The notes: generated from the letters alone by a model not told the origin. A DNA stretch of 64,000 nucleotides from Psychrobacillus sp044762745 (GCF_044762745.1 NZ_JBIWEX010000010.1:1-64000); one strand, 5' to 3'; shown: positions 44,421 to 53,367, counted from the first letter of the stretch. Numbers and translations: made by a program.

Positions 44421-45302
44421 TTAAAACACCTTATCATGTTTTTTTACAAATGTTATAAAGTTTGATACTGCAGGTGATTGATAACCATTTGTTCGCCAAA
44501 CCATTTGAATGCTTCTAAAGCATTTAGGTTCCCGTATGCGAATGATTGATATCTTGCTTTTATCAAGAGCAGGTAACAAGGGAATAAGAGCAATCCCTAA
44601 ATTTGCCCCGACCAAATCAGAGACTGTTCTCTCCTCAAACCCTTCAAATATTTTTTTTGGATGGAAGCCAGCGTTGTGGCAAAGATTCTCAATCAAATCA
44701 TGGAGAGCAGTACCTGGTTTGAAAAATATAAACGGGTCATTGGCAACTTCACTTAAATGGACTTCTTCTTTATTAGCTAGTCTATGGCTGACAGGGACAA
44801 TTAAAAATAACTCCTCGGTATAAATCGGTATAGAACTTAGATGATCAGAAGATTCTTGTTGTGAACAGAAGCCAATATCGATATTTGCAGTATTTAATTC
44901 TTCAAAAATATTGCTTGTGATATTTTGAGATAATTGAAATTGTATTCTTGGGAATTCCTTTTGGAAATCATGAATTAAATCAGGTATATAACTTGAACCC
45001 AGTGTTTGAATAAAAGCAAGTGAAATCGTTCCATAGTGTGGATGGACCATATCGTTGACTTTTTGTTTAGCCTCCACCATTTCGGATACTGATCGATTTG
45101 CATGTTCGAGAAAAACTTTACCATATCGGTTTAATACCACCCCACGGCTTTTTCGATCAAATAAAGGAACACCTAATTCTTCTTCAAGCCGCGAAATAGA
45201 ACGGCTGAGCGCGGGCTGTGAGAGACTTAATTCTTCAGAAGCTTTTGTGAAATTTCCTACATTGGCTAATATTTGAAAGTAATGAAGCTGGTCGAAATCC
45301 AT
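44421..45302 (-). CDS. LysR family transcriptional regulator
   Basis: A 293-residue regulator: winged helix at 1-60 (ANVGNFTKASEELSLSQPALSRSISRLEEELG region) and a type 2 periplasmic-binding-like effector domain (about 90-290). AGGAGG precedes the ATG. It points the same way as the ketosynthase operon, 825 bp upstream, and might control it, but LysR genes usually sit divergent to their targets. Effector unknown. Confidence 0.9.
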   Translation of the reverse strand: MDFDQLHYFQILANVGNFTKASEELSLSQPALSRSISRLEEELGVPLFDRKSRGVVLNRYGKVFLEHANRSVSEMVEAKQKVNDMVHPHYGTISLAFIQTLGSSYIPDLIHDFQKEFPRIQFQLSQNITSNIFEELNTANIDIGFCSQQESSDHLSSIPIYTEELFLIVPVSHRLANKEEVHLSEVANDPFIFFKPGTALHDLIENLCHNAGFHPKKIFEGFEERTVSDLVGANLGIALIPLLPALDKSKISIIRIREPKCFRSIQMVWRTNGYQSPAVSNFITFVKKHDKVF

Positions 45303-45575
45303 TCAGTATTCCTCCTACAAAGCTAGATATTACAATTATGCATAGTAAGTATGAAAAATACAATTATTTAAGAATAATAAATAGCGTCCGAACGAATTAC
45401 TTGATTATCGAATCCGGTTCGTTAAGAGTACACTGTGGAATGCTCCATATTCTCTCTGCGATTCCAAAAGAAGGTGCCAAGAAATCAATAAAGGTGAGGA
45501 AGGCTTCTTAAACTACATTGAGTCATCTAGATCCAGTAAATGTAAATTAGAAAGGTGATCCGCAATAATATAAAG

Positions 45576-45625
45576 AACCTCATTTAGATACATCATGGTG
45601 AACCATATCATAAGTAAATGAGGTT
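45576..45625. other. Perfect 11-bp inverted repeat
   Basis: AACCTCATTTA (45576-45586) and TAAATGAGGTT (45615-45625) with a 28-base loop that can itself fold (GATA / TATC). It lies in the gene-poor interval 45303-46188, near the truncated membrane-protein fragment, and could be that gene's old terminator. Confidence 0.5.
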
Positions 45626-45681
45626 TAATCTAATATTAAAAAATAGTTGGTGAATTTTAGGGTAGTTTTAGAGGGAATCCC

Positions 45682-45849
45682 TCAATCAGGTAGTGAAGGA
45701 TAAACCCTTGTAAGTGAGTTGTAGAAAAGTCCTTCAAATGGAATAAACGCAATATCAAGCAATTGCATGCTGACCAATAGTGACCAAAGCGGTAGTTCTG
45801 GAGTTTTACTTTTTATTGCAGCGGCAACTCCAAAGTGCCCAGCAAACAT
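45682..45849 (-). pseudogene. Truncated membrane protein gene
   Basis: A 55-codon frame begins MFAGHFGVAAAIKSKTPELP and continues LWSLLVSMQLLDIAFIPF, the start of a family of polytopic Bacillales membrane proteins normally over 200 residues. After IPF the sequence no longer looks like the family and stops. AAGGAGG sits six bases before the ATG, so the fragment may still be translated. The rest of the gene is absent. It is too short to be a working member of that family. Confidence 0.6.
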
Positions 45850-46203
45850 ATGAACCCTCCTTAAAGACTTCTGAAAAATAAACAGGAATGGAGAAGAGGA
45901 TGGGCCTCATCATAGTTGGTTTCGTTTGTTAAATGTTTTTAAATATCTGTAAAGGGATTTTAAGAATGGACAATTTAGGATCGTTTTCGAGTTGTCTATG
46001 ACACAGTGAACAAAAATTAAATATTTTTACAGCGGTTTGCATTTTTACAAAAAGACAGCATCCTTTCTAATACCTGAGCAACCGTTCTGACTTTCTTATA
46101 TTAAAAGTTATATAATGGAAGTGAATAAAATGAACCTTGCATGAATAATTATCTGTGCAAGAAACCATCATAATATTTAATCGTATTTTTGGAGATGTTA
46201 GAA

Positions 46204-47376
46204 TTGATAGATAAACTCTTTTATAAAACACTATTAAAAAATACCTTTTCAGATCCTATGGAAGTAACTTTTTGGGATGGAGAGAAGGTCCAACAGGGAG
46301 AGGGAACGCCAAAGTTCAGCCTCATCTTCCATGATGTCATCCCTAAGGCAGAACTCATGCAAAACGCATCCGTTGCTTTCGGTGAAGCGTATATGAATGG
46401 AATTATTGAGATAGAAGGAAGCATAAAAGAAGTGGTTGCCTCTATTTACAATAAAAAGGAAAGCTTCCTTGGTGGCAGCAAGATGTATGCTAGTCTGTTG
46501 AAGAAAATTTCTAATACAACGAAACGAAGCAAAGAAAACGTTGCATTCCACTATGATATTGGCAATGACTTTTATAAACTTTGGCTTGATGAAACAATGA
46601 CTTATTCTTGTGCTTATTTTAAAACTGCTAATGATTCACTAAAAACTGCTCAACAAAATAAAGTAGCACATATTCTTAAAAAGCTGAACCTTCAAGAAGG
46701 ACAAACGCTGTTAGATATAGGTTGCGGATGGGGAGAATTAATCATTACGGCCGCTAAAAAATATGGAGTGAAAGCAACAGGAATTACTTTGTCAACGGAA
46801 CAATTTGAACGAGTGAAAGATAGAATATTAGAAGAACAATTAGAAGATTCTTTAGATGTGCAATTAATAGACTATCGAGAGTTAAAAAAACAGAAATTCG
46901 ATCGAATCGTTAGTGTTGGAATGCTTGAACACGTCGGTCAAGAACATTTGACTGAGTATTTCCAAAAGGTAAATGAATTGCTGGAAGATGGCGGATTATC
47001 CGTTCTCCATACAATTACCACTCATAAAGAAGGCGCAACAAATGCTTGGATTGATAAGTATATTTTCCCGGGAGGATATGTTCCATCTGTCAGTGAACTT
47101 GTAACTCATATGGCGGAAAATAAATTCCTTTTAATTGATTTGGAAAGTCTTCGCAGACATTATGAAAAGACGCTGGATATGTGGTCAGAGAACTTTGAAA
47201 ATGTTCTAGATAAAGTGAAAAAGACTAAAGATGAACGATTTATTCGCATGTGGCGATTATATTTGAATGCTTGTGCTGCTTCATTCCAAGCAGGGAACAT
47301 TGACTTAACTCAATTTATTTTTACAAAAGGTACAAACGATTCACTCCCATTCACTCGAAGTTATATGTATAGATAA
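46204..47376 (+). CDS. cfa: Cyclopropane-fatty-acyl-phospholipid synthase
   Basis: A 390-residue AdoMet-dependent enzyme that adds a methylene bridge to unsaturated acyl chains of membrane lipids. Visible: FHYDIGNDFYKLWLDETMTYSCAYF, the AdoMet motif LLDIGCGWGE, and a conserved MLEHVGQEHL. TTG 46204 is chosen because GGAG (46191-46194) lies nine bases before it and family members begin IDKLFYKTL; TTG 46189 and ATG 46195 are less likely. It acts at the membrane, often in stationary or stress phases. Monocistronic. Confidence 0.92.
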   Translation: MIDKLFYKTLLKNTFSDPMEVTFWDGEKVQQGEGTPKFSLIFHDVIPKAELMQNASVAFGEAYMNGIIEIEGSIKEVVASIYNKKESFLGGSKMYASLLKKISNTTKRSKENVAFHYDIGNDFYKLWLDETMTYSCAYFKTANDSLKTAQQNKVAHILKKLNLQEGQTLLDIGCGWGELIITAAKKYGVKATGITLSTEQFERVKDRILEEQLEDSLDVQLIDYRELKKQKFDRIVSVGMLEHVGQEHLTEYFQKVNELLEDGGLSVLHTITTHKEGATNAWIDKYIFPGGYVPSVSELVTHMAENKFLLIDLESLRRHYEKTLDMWSENFENVLDKVKKTKDERFIRMWRLYLNACAASFQAGNIDLTQFIFTKGTNDSLPFTRSYMYR

Positions 47377-47482
47377 CACTCATTAATAGTAGTGGTGTAG
47401 ACCAAGATATTGGTTTGTACCGCTACAGTTTTGTATGATGGCATGATCATCGTGAATGACCAGCTATCTACAAAATATATTG

Positions 47483-47512
47483 TTGGACAAATATATATAA
47501 CTGTTGTATATT
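47483..47512 (+). promoter_or_regulatory. Promoter of the cold-shock gene
   Basis: TTGGAC (47483-47488), an 18-bp spacer, then TATATT (47507-47512). Transcription from about 47519 would give a 5' leader of about 120 nt, usual for csp genes. Confidence 0.65.
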
Positions 47513-47547
47513 TAGAACAATAATTAAATTGCTTAACAGAAACAATG

Positions 47548-47606
47548 AATTCACATATTACAAAAAGTAATCGTGATTGTTCGGTACTTTTTGTAATATG
47601 TGAATT
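47548..47606 (+). promoter_or_regulatory. Perfect 22-bp hairpin in the csp leader
   Basis: Arms 47548-47569 and 47585-47606 (each ending with CACATATTAC / GTAATATGTG) are exact complements with a 15-base loop, followed by TTTTATT. The structure ends 25 bases before the csp GGAGG and 34 before its start codon. There is no room for another promoter after it, so the csp transcript must carry it. It could act as an attenuator or a temperature-responsive element. Confidence 0.7.
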
Positions 47607-47639
47607 TTTTATTCATCACAAATTTTGGAGGTCATTTAA

Positions 47640-47840
47640 ATGACACAAGGTACAGTAAAATGGTTTAACGCAGAAAAAGGTTTTGGATTTATTGAAGTTG
47701 AAGGCGGAAGCGACGTATTCGCTCACTTCTCAGCAATCCAAGGCGACGGTTTCAAATCACTTGACGAAGGTCAAAAAGTGGAATTTGATATCGAAGATGG
47801 TCAACGTGGACCACAAGCAGTAAACATCGTAAAACTTTAA
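47640..47840 (+). CDS. csp: Cold-shock protein (CspA/CspB family)
   Basis: A 66-residue OB-fold RNA chaperone. RNP1 (KGFGFIEV) and RNP2 (VFAHFSAI) are intact. It binds single-stranded RNA and relieves structure at low temperature and in stationary phase. GGAGG lies nine bases before the ATG. Expression is probably controlled through the hairpin-bearing leader. It ends at a terminator. It could be any of the csp paralogues. Confidence 0.97.
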   Translation: MTQGTVKWFNAEKGFGFIEVEGGSDVFAHFSAIQGDGFKSLDEGQKVEFDIEDGQRGPQAVNIVKL

Positions 47841-47861
47841 TTCCTCGGAATTAAATAAATT

Positions 47862-47893
47862 AGAGACATTCCTTATGGGTGTCTCTTTTTTTG
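47862..47893 (+). terminator. Terminator of csp
   Basis: AGAGACA and TGTCTCT pair over an 11-base loop and are followed by a T run. Confidence 0.9.
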
Positions 47894-48006
47894 TTTTATT
47901 TTAAATAGGGTCGGATAGAAATTTAGACTATGGGACAAAGTATTAACCATCCAAGCAAAGTGATAACATAAGGATATAAAGATCTTTCAGATAGGAATGA
48001 ACCAAG

Positions 48007-48645
48007 ATGAGTAATACACATATATTTTCAAAGCGTGAAGAGATTGCGAATGCAATCATTCACGGAATTGGAGCTCTTTTAAGTATTGCGGCTCTTGTCA
48101 TTTTGATTGTGTCTTCTGTGACACGAGGAACGGCGTGGCATGTAGTGAGTTTTACGTTGTTTGGAGTGACGATGGTGCTGTTATATGCTTCGTCCACACT
48201 CGTTCATGGGTTCCCAGCGGGTCGAGCGAAAGATGTGTTTGAGATAATGGATCACTCAGCCATTTACTTTTTCATAGCAGGGACGTATACTCCTTTTTTA
48301 TTCCTTGCAGTAAAAGGAACACTTGGCTGGACGTTATTTGGGATTGTGTGGGGGCTTGCGATAGCTGGTACGGTGTTTAAAGCATATTTTGTGAAGCGCT
48401 TTTTGCATACGTTGACGTTATTGTATGTTGTGATGGGCTGGTTGATGGTATTTGCATGGAAACCGCTTGTAGCAAACGTATCGACTCAAGGTCTTATTTA
48501 TCTGGCTGTAGGTGGCGTGCTCTATACAGTAGGTGCAGTTTTTTATGTTTGGCGCGGATTTACGTATCATCATGCGGTCTGGCATATTTTTGTACTTGCA
48601 GCATCCATATTGCATTTTTTTGCAGTTATGACTTTATTGGCGTAA
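48007..48645 (+). CDS. Hemolysin III family (PAQR-like) membrane protein
   Basis: A 212-residue protein with seven membrane spans. The signature begins REEIANAIIHGIGALLSIAAL and includes the conserved STLVHGF and IMDHSAIYFFIAGTYTPF with acidic and His residues that bind metal in the family. Hydrolase-type or membrane-homeostasis roles are proposed. It is followed 41 bases later by the YqeY-like gene, possibly the same transcript. Confidence 0.92.
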   Translation: MSNTHIFSKREEIANAIIHGIGALLSIAALVILIVSSVTRGTAWHVVSFTLFGVTMVLLYASSTLVHGFPAGRAKDVFEIMDHSAIYFFIAGTYTPFLFLAVKGTLGWTLFGIVWGLAIAGTVFKAYFVKRFLHTLTLLYVVMGWLMVFAWKPLVANVSTQGLIYLAVGGVLYTVGAVFYVWRGFTYHHAVWHIFVLAASILHFFAVMTLLA

Positions 48646-48686
48646 ACTTACTAATATATTTATAACGTGAAGGGAGAGATAAGAAT

Positions 48687-49112
48687 ATGATAAAAACAAC
48701 TGTATTTGAACAATTAAAACGTGCGATGAAAGAGAAGGACGTATTAGCAAAGGGCGTACTAACACTCTTAAAATCAGCACTGGATAGCGCAGAAAAAGAA
48801 AAAGGTTCCAGCCTTTCACCAGAAGAAGAAATTGCTATTGTGAATCGCGAAGTGAAACAAACGAACCAAGCGTTAGAAGGAGCTCAAAATGCAAATCGTG
48901 AGGACTTAATCGAAAAAGAAGAAGCAAAACTAGTATTACTAAAAAGCTTCTTGCCAAAACAGTTAAGCGAAGAAGAAATTACATCAATTCTAACAGAGGC
49001 TGGAATTGTAAAAGGTATGAATATGGGCGATGCGATGAAAATTGCCAAACCATTACTTACTGGAAAAGCAGACGGCTCGACTATGTCTAAAGTCGTGAAA
49101 AATTTGATCTAA
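48687..49112 (+). CDS. GatB/YqeY domain-containing protein
   Basis: A 141-residue helical protein matching YqeY in length, with an N-terminal KTTVFEQLKRAMKEKDVLAK and a C-terminal tail like that of GatB. It may help tRNA-dependent amidation or a related RNA process; the exact role is not known. AAGGGAGAG precedes the ATG. A terminator follows. Confidence 0.92.
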   Translation: MIKTTVFEQLKRAMKEKDVLAKGVLTLLKSALDSAEKEKGSSLSPEEEIAIVNREVKQTNQALEGAQNANREDLIEKEEAKLVLLKSFLPKQLSEEEITSILTEAGIVKGMNMGDAMKIAKPLLTGKADGSTMSKVVKNLI

Positions 49113-49180
49113 AAAGAAGAGTGCCTAGCGAAAGTGCACTTAAAAACTTACATTTTAAAATTCGTAGCGGTTTTTTAAAC

Positions 49181-49232
49181 GAAAATAGGCAACTTCTTGT
49201 TCGATTTTGAACAGGAAAGTTGCCTATTTCTT
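49181..49232 (+). terminator. Terminator hairpin after the YqeY-like gene
   Basis: AAATAGGCAACTT and AAGTTGCCTATTT arms with an inner TTGTTC/GAACA pairing. The right arm runs into TTTCTTTG. Confidence 0.85.
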
Positions 49233-49421
49233 TGATCTTTTCTATTCTTTTTCTTTCAGAGCAATAAATAATACCCCATGTAACATACGATTATCGAATA
49301 GTATGCTGCATAGGAATCTTAATATGGCAGATTGTTGGAAGAATTCGGCTAACTTCTGTAGTATTAAAATAGAGATAACATATTGTCCTTTCCAGGAAGG
49401 GCTAGTAAAGGAGTTAAAACA

Positions 49422-50546
49422 ATGAAGCAAAAATACGAAAAGATCTTTCAAGAATTTACGTTTCCATCAGGAGTAGAAGTAAAGAATCGAATAATGGTCG
49501 CACCGATGACGAACTATTCCTCTGAAGAAAGTGGGGAAATTTCAGAAAGAGAGCTAGCTTATTATAAAGAGCGTACTGGTGGAGTCGGGACTTTCATTAC
49601 TGCCTGTGCGTATGTGAGTAAGGATGGTAAAGGATTTCCGGGGCAATTCAGTATAGACGATGATAAATTCCTTCCAGGATTGAAAAAACTAGCGCAAACT
49701 ATCCAGTCGAATGGAACAAAAGCAATTATACAAATTTATCATGGGGGCAGACAGTCGCCACCACAATTACTGCCAGACCAACAACCTGTTTCAGCAAGTG
49801 CTATTGCTGCGGAACGTGAAGGTGCAGCAGTTCCGAGAGAGATGACAGAAGAGGAAATAAACAATACAATACTCGCTTTTGGTGAAGCTACTAGAAGAGC
49901 TATTGAAGCAGGTTTTGATGGAGTAGAAATCCACGGGGCGAACACTTATTTATTACAACAATTCTTCTCGCCACATTCAAATAGAAGAGACGACAAATGG
50001 GGTGGATCTCTTGAGAATCGGATGAAGTTTCCTTTAGCCATTGTAGATTCTGTTAAAAAAGCAGTGGAGGAACATGCAAAAGCTCCATTTGTCGTTGGTT
50101 ACCGAATATCTCCAGAAGAAGGCAGTAATCCAGGGATTCAATTGGAAGATACACTTCAATTTGTCGATAAGCTGGCAGACCAAGGATTAGACTATTTACA
50201 TGTGTCTGTTAATCATTTCTGGAATGGCTCCTTCCGTGAAAAAGATAAAACAGAGTCAAGAATTATTAACATACATGAAAAAATAGGAGATCGTGTTACG
50301 GTAGTTGGGGTAGGTTCATTGCATACACCAGATGAAGTGGTAGAAGCACTTGAAACAGGAGTCCCGTTCATTGCGCTAGGTCGCGAATTACTAATGGAGC
50401 CGAAGTGGATGGAGAAAGTCCAAGCAGGTGAGGAAGATCAAATACGTAAAACTCTTTCTAGACATGCTCAGGAAGAATTAGTTATTCCAGATCCATTATG
50501 GGACAGACTGATGAATGTAAAAGGCTGGTTACCAGTAGAAGATTAA
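49422..50546 (+). CDS. NADH:flavin oxidoreductase / Old Yellow Enzyme family
   Basis: A 374-residue FMN-dependent TIM barrel. The pattern HGANTYLLQQFFSPHSNRRDD is the OYE substrate site, and NRIMVAPMTNYSS starts the barrel. It reduces activated C=C bonds of enones or similar compounds with NAD(P)H. ATG 49422 follows AAAGGAG; the longer frame has no support. Monocistronic, followed by a strong terminator. Confidence 0.92.
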   Translation: MKQKYEKIFQEFTFPSGVEVKNRIMVAPMTNYSSEESGEISERELAYYKERTGGVGTFITACAYVSKDGKGFPGQFSIDDDKFLPGLKKLAQTIQSNGTKAIIQIYHGGRQSPPQLLPDQQPVSASAIAAEREGAAVPREMTEEEINNTILAFGEATRRAIEAGFDGVEIHGANTYLLQQFFSPHSNRRDDKWGGSLENRMKFPLAIVDSVKKAVEEHAKAPFVVGYRISPEEGSNPGIQLEDTLQFVDKLADQGLDYLHVSVNHFWNGSFREKDKTESRIINIHEKIGDRVTVVGVGSLHTPDEVVEALETGVPFIALGRELLMEPKWMEKVQAGEEDQIRKTLSRHAQEELVIPDPLWDRLMNVKGWLPVED

Positions 50547-50561
50547 AAACTGAAATAAAGA

Positions 50562-50598
50562 AAACAGACACTGTGTAGTATGGTGTCTGTTTTTTTTC
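50562..50598 (+). terminator. Terminator of the OYE gene
   Basis: AAACAGACAC (50562-50571) and GTGTCTGTTT (50583-50592) pair perfectly and are followed by a T run. Confidence 0.94.
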
Positions 50599-50745
50599 TT
50601 TCTATATAAATAGTAAGTAATGCATTTTTTTCTTAAATTCTAAAGATATTGTAAAATAACTAAATACTTCTTGACCTAGTCCAATAGAAGGAATAAAGTA
50701 ATTTGAGTGGGTCTTTTTATTTTATAATGAAGGGAATAGAATTAG

Positions 50746-52428
50746 GTGAAAATAACTATAACGAAAAAAATGTGGATAGGATTTGGATCTGTACTTGTTT
50801 TATTGATAATTGTGGGTCTATTAAGCTTATACTCAGTCAACCGGATAAGCGGGGAATATAAATCATTAAAGGAGGATCGGATTGATCCAATACTACTACT
50901 GGATGAACTTACTGCCTTTCAAAAGGATATGACAACGGTAAGTCTTGCTTTGGCATTAGGAGATACTGCAGTAGAAGGTTTAACTGATGAATTCGATAAA
51001 GGATTCCAAGAAACTGCTAGCAGAATTAATGATATGAAATTATCTTCAGAAGGCCAAGCATTTCTTGATAGAATAATAGAATTAGAGAATCATTACGCTT
51101 CATTGAATAAGGCTATTACTAGGGAAACAGTACCTAGCGATGATCCCGAAATTGCCAAACTTAATAGTAAATATACAGTAGAAGAGTTAATGGCTGCTAT
51201 TGCCGATATGAAAGGATATATGACAGATGCAGTAGATAAAACAACTGTAGAACTTGAGGAGTTAGCAAAACTAACACTTACGTTGATATTTGTTCTTATA
51301 GTAATAGCAATTGTTGTAGGAGTTGTTATTTCAACTTTAATAAGTAAAGGTATAGCAAAACCAGTTCGTAAAATGACCGATTCCATGAAAGAAATATCGG
51401 AAGGAAATTTACAGATTGATCGTGTCGTGATTAAAAATAAAGATGAGATAGGTACTTTAGCTAGTACGTTCAACAAGATGTTAGAGGACTTAAGAGGAAT
51501 GGTTACAAGAATGAGAGATTCCTCCGTAGAACTTGCGTCTAGTGCAGAGCAGCTTTCAGCAAGCTCTGAAGAGAGTCTTGCATCTTCTCAAATGGTTGCA
51601 ACATCTGCTGAGCAACAAATGGTTAGCAGTGAACAACAACTGCGCATAGTAGAGAAAAATAATGATTCCATGGTAAATATGGGTCATGTTGTTAACCAAA
51701 TTTCTGAAAGTAATGAAGAAATGGAAATAGCCGCAAACTCTGTTGTGGAATTGGTGAATAATGGATCTGAGGTAGTATCTAAAGTATCTGATCAAATGAA
51801 TACAATTGACGCCACTATAAGAGAATCCTCTGACATTATTAAAGAAATGGAACAACATTCAAACCAAATTCAAAAAGTAACTGCATTAATCACCGAAATT
51901 TCTGAGCAAACTAATTTGCTTGCGTTAAATGCTGCTATCGAAGCAGCTAGAGCTGGGGAATATGGCAAAGGCTTCGCAGTAGTAGCTGAGGAAGTACGAA
52001 AACTTGCCGAGCAATCTAAAAACTCTGCCTCTGAAATTGAGTCGATGATTGGAGTTATACAATTGGCAGCGGGCAAAGCTGTTAAATCAATTGATATAGG
52101 TGGAGAGAAAGTGAAGGAAGGACTAAATGCCTCCAATCAATCTCGTCAAGTATTTGTGGAAATTGAAGCTGCAGTTGAAGTAGTAGGTTCGAAAATAGAA
52201 TCTGTCTCTAGCGCGATCAAAGAAGTTCAATCCGTATCGGCAACTGTAACAACAGCTTCAAAAGAAATTGCACTTCTTGTACAGCAAACAGCAGATGGAG
52301 CAAATGATACGAGTGCTGCAACTGAAGAACAGCTTGCTGCAAACCAAGAAATTTCTTCCAATGCACAATCATTAGCACATTTAGCTGAAGTATTACAAAC
52401 TGAAGTAAGTCATTTTAAAATCAATTAA
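50746..52428 (+). CDS. Methyl-accepting chemotaxis protein
   Basis: A 560-residue transmembrane chemoreceptor. TM1 is at about 8-28, a four-helix-bundle sensor at about 30-178, TM2 at about 180-200, HAMP at about 201-255 and the signalling domain after 300 with the hairpin tip EISEQTNLLALNAAIEAARAG. It couples to CheA/CheW and the flagellar motor. No chemotaxis genes adjoin. GTG start with AAGGGA ten bases upstream. Ligand unknown. Confidence 0.94.
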   Translation: MKITITKKMWIGFGSVLVLLIIVGLLSLYSVNRISGEYKSLKEDRIDPILLLDELTAFQKDMTTVSLALALGDTAVEGLTDEFDKGFQETASRINDMKLSSEGQAFLDRIIELENHYASLNKAITRETVPSDDPEIAKLNSKYTVEELMAAIADMKGYMTDAVDKTTVELEELAKLTLTLIFVLIVIAIVVGVVISTLISKGIAKPVRKMTDSMKEISEGNLQIDRVVIKNKDEIGTLASTFNKMLEDLRGMVTRMRDSSVELASSAEQLSASSEESLASSQMVATSAEQQMVSSEQQLRIVEKNNDSMVNMGHVVNQISESNEEMEIAANSVVELVNNGSEVVSKVSDQMNTIDATIRESSDIIKEMEQHSNQIQKVTALITEISEQTNLLALNAAIEAARAGEYGKGFAVVAEEVRKLAEQSKNSASEIESMIGVIQLAAGKAVKSIDIGGEKVKEGLNASNQSRQVFVEIEAAVEVVGSKIESVSSAIKEVQSVSATVTTASKEIALLVQQTADGANDTSAATEEQLAANQEISSNAQSLAHLAEVLQTEVSHFKIN

Positions 52429-52439
52429 GTATAAAGATT

Positions 52440-52472
52440 AAAAGGGACACAACTAAACGTGTCCCTTTTAAT
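52440..52472 (+). terminator. Terminator of the MCP gene
   Basis: AAAAGGGACAC (52440-52450) and GTGTCCCTTTT (52459-52469) pair perfectly. Confidence 0.93.
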
Positions 52473-52568
52473 TTAGACTCTCTACTTTTGGGGAAACCTT
52501 CAATTACCTTTTACATAGTATTGATAAAAAATGGATACTATAGTTTTAAGCTAAAAGGAGTGATACTT

Positions 52569-52814
52569 ATGGCAATGTGTCCTTTATGTAACTCATTAAA
52601 AAAATTAGAAGTTTCCTGCCCCAATTGTGATACGCAATTAGATGACTCAGGTAAGGTATCTGACTTTTTAGATCCATATGGACATTATAACGATGAAGAG
52701 ACTGTGAAAATGGGTGATGGGTATCCAAATACAGCGAGAGATCAAATTTGTCCACATCTGATGGTCTGTAATAACTGTGGAAACGAAGTGGTGAAATTCA
52801 TACAAGAAGAATAA
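52569..52814 (+). CDS. Small zinc-ribbon protein
   Basis: An 81-residue protein with CPLC (residues 4-7), CPNC and CNNC motifs plus one more Cys and a His, as in a zinc ribbon. The central part (DFLDPYGHYNDEETVKMGDG) is acidic. AAAGGAGTG lies just before ATG 52569; the longer frame from 52488 is not supported. Function unknown; a nucleic-acid or metal-storage role is possible. Confidence 0.75.
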   Translation: MAMCPLCNSLKKLEVSCPNCDTQLDDSGKVSDFLDPYGHYNDEETVKMGDGYPNTARDQICPHLMVCNNCGNEVVKFIQEE

Positions 52815-52831
52815 TTATACGTTCGTATGTG

Positions 52832-52860
52832 TTGAATGCAACAAAGTTTCTGTATATAAT
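52832..52860 (+). promoter_or_regulatory. Promoter of the antitoxin RNA
   Basis: TTGAAT (52832-52837), a 17-bp spacer and a consensus TATAAT (52855-52860) form a strong sigma-A promoter that points into a region with no plus-strand gene. It probably drives the antisense RNA of the toxin at 52984-53091. Confidence 0.75.
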
Positions 52861-52866
52861 GAATTT

Positions 52867-52992
52867 AGGAACATACAATAAAAAGACTGGATACGCGAAT
52901 ATCCAGCCTCACAACTGCAAACCGCAGAAAGAGCGGTTGGTCCAGGTCAAAAATAACCGTCAAACCTTTAGCTCAGGGGACGGTTATTTCTT
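52867..52992 (+). ncRNA. Putative antisense antitoxin RNA (type I toxin-antitoxin)
   Basis: A transcript starting near 52867 would end at the hairpin AAATAACCGTC (52951-52961) / GACGGTTATTT (52979-52989) with its T-rich tail. It is complementary to the 3' part of the toxin mRNA, including the toxin's last codons, and contains two more hairpins (52887-52906 and 52920-52936). This is the layout of txpA/RatA and bsrG/SR4 in B. subtilis. Ends are inferred. Confidence 0.65.
52880..52908 (-). terminator. Terminator of the toxin mRNA
   Basis: On the minus strand GGCTGGATA and TATCCAGTC pair over TTCGCG and are followed by TTTTT. Confidence 0.8.
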
Positions 52993-53091
52993 TTGATCAA
53001 AGAAAATAATCAATGTCACAACGATTGAAAAAGTCGCTAACAGTACAGTACTAAGCTGTATTAACAAACTGATTGCTTCGAATGTGGTCAT
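52984..53091 (-). CDS. Small hydrophobic toxin, putative holin-like (type I)
   Basis: A 35-residue peptide: MTTFEAIS, a single membrane helix (about 8-31) rich in Leu, Ile and Val, then DQKK. It matches the holin-like toxin group related to TxpA/BsrG of Bacillus: start M-x-x-(F/Y)-E, one helix, Lys-rich tail. GGAGGTGAT precedes the ATG but can be hidden in a hairpin. It should insert in the membrane and be silenced by the antisense RNA. It is too short for ordinary gene callers. Confidence 0.82.
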   Translation of the reverse strand: MTTFEAISLLIQLSTVLLATFSIVVTLIIFFDQKK

Positions 53092-53096
53092 TGGCA

Positions 53097-53118
53097 TCAC
53101 CTCCTTGAAAGGAAGTGA
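53097..53118 (-). promoter_or_regulatory. Hairpin hiding the toxin ribosome-binding site
   Basis: On the minus strand TCACTTCC (53118-53111) pairs with GGAGGTGA (53104-53097), with one G-U pair and a six-base loop. Hiding of the Shine-Dalgarno sequence in this way is known for type I toxins. Confidence 0.7.
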
Positions 53119-53152
53119 CCAACCGCCCACCCTGCTATGCAATTGTAAAATG

Positions 53153-53158
53153 ATTATA
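53153..53158 (-). promoter_or_regulatory. -10 box of the toxin promoter
   Basis: TATAAT on the minus strand, about 60 bases before the toxin start codon. The -35 element is weak (AGATTA at 17 bp). Confidence 0.6.
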
Positions 53159-53367
53159 GCATAAAATAGAACGAATAATCTTTATAGTTAGAATGTTGTT
53201 AATTGAATTATCCAGGTCAGAGACGATGAAAGTTGTTTCTGATCTGGATTTTGTTTAGAGGTTTTCCTAAGTGAAAAGCAAAAATCGATTCGAGGAGTTC
53301 AAACCTCCAATACTTTGATCGTATTATCTACATTAAAAGAGAAGTTAAATAGGTAGGGGAATAGCTG

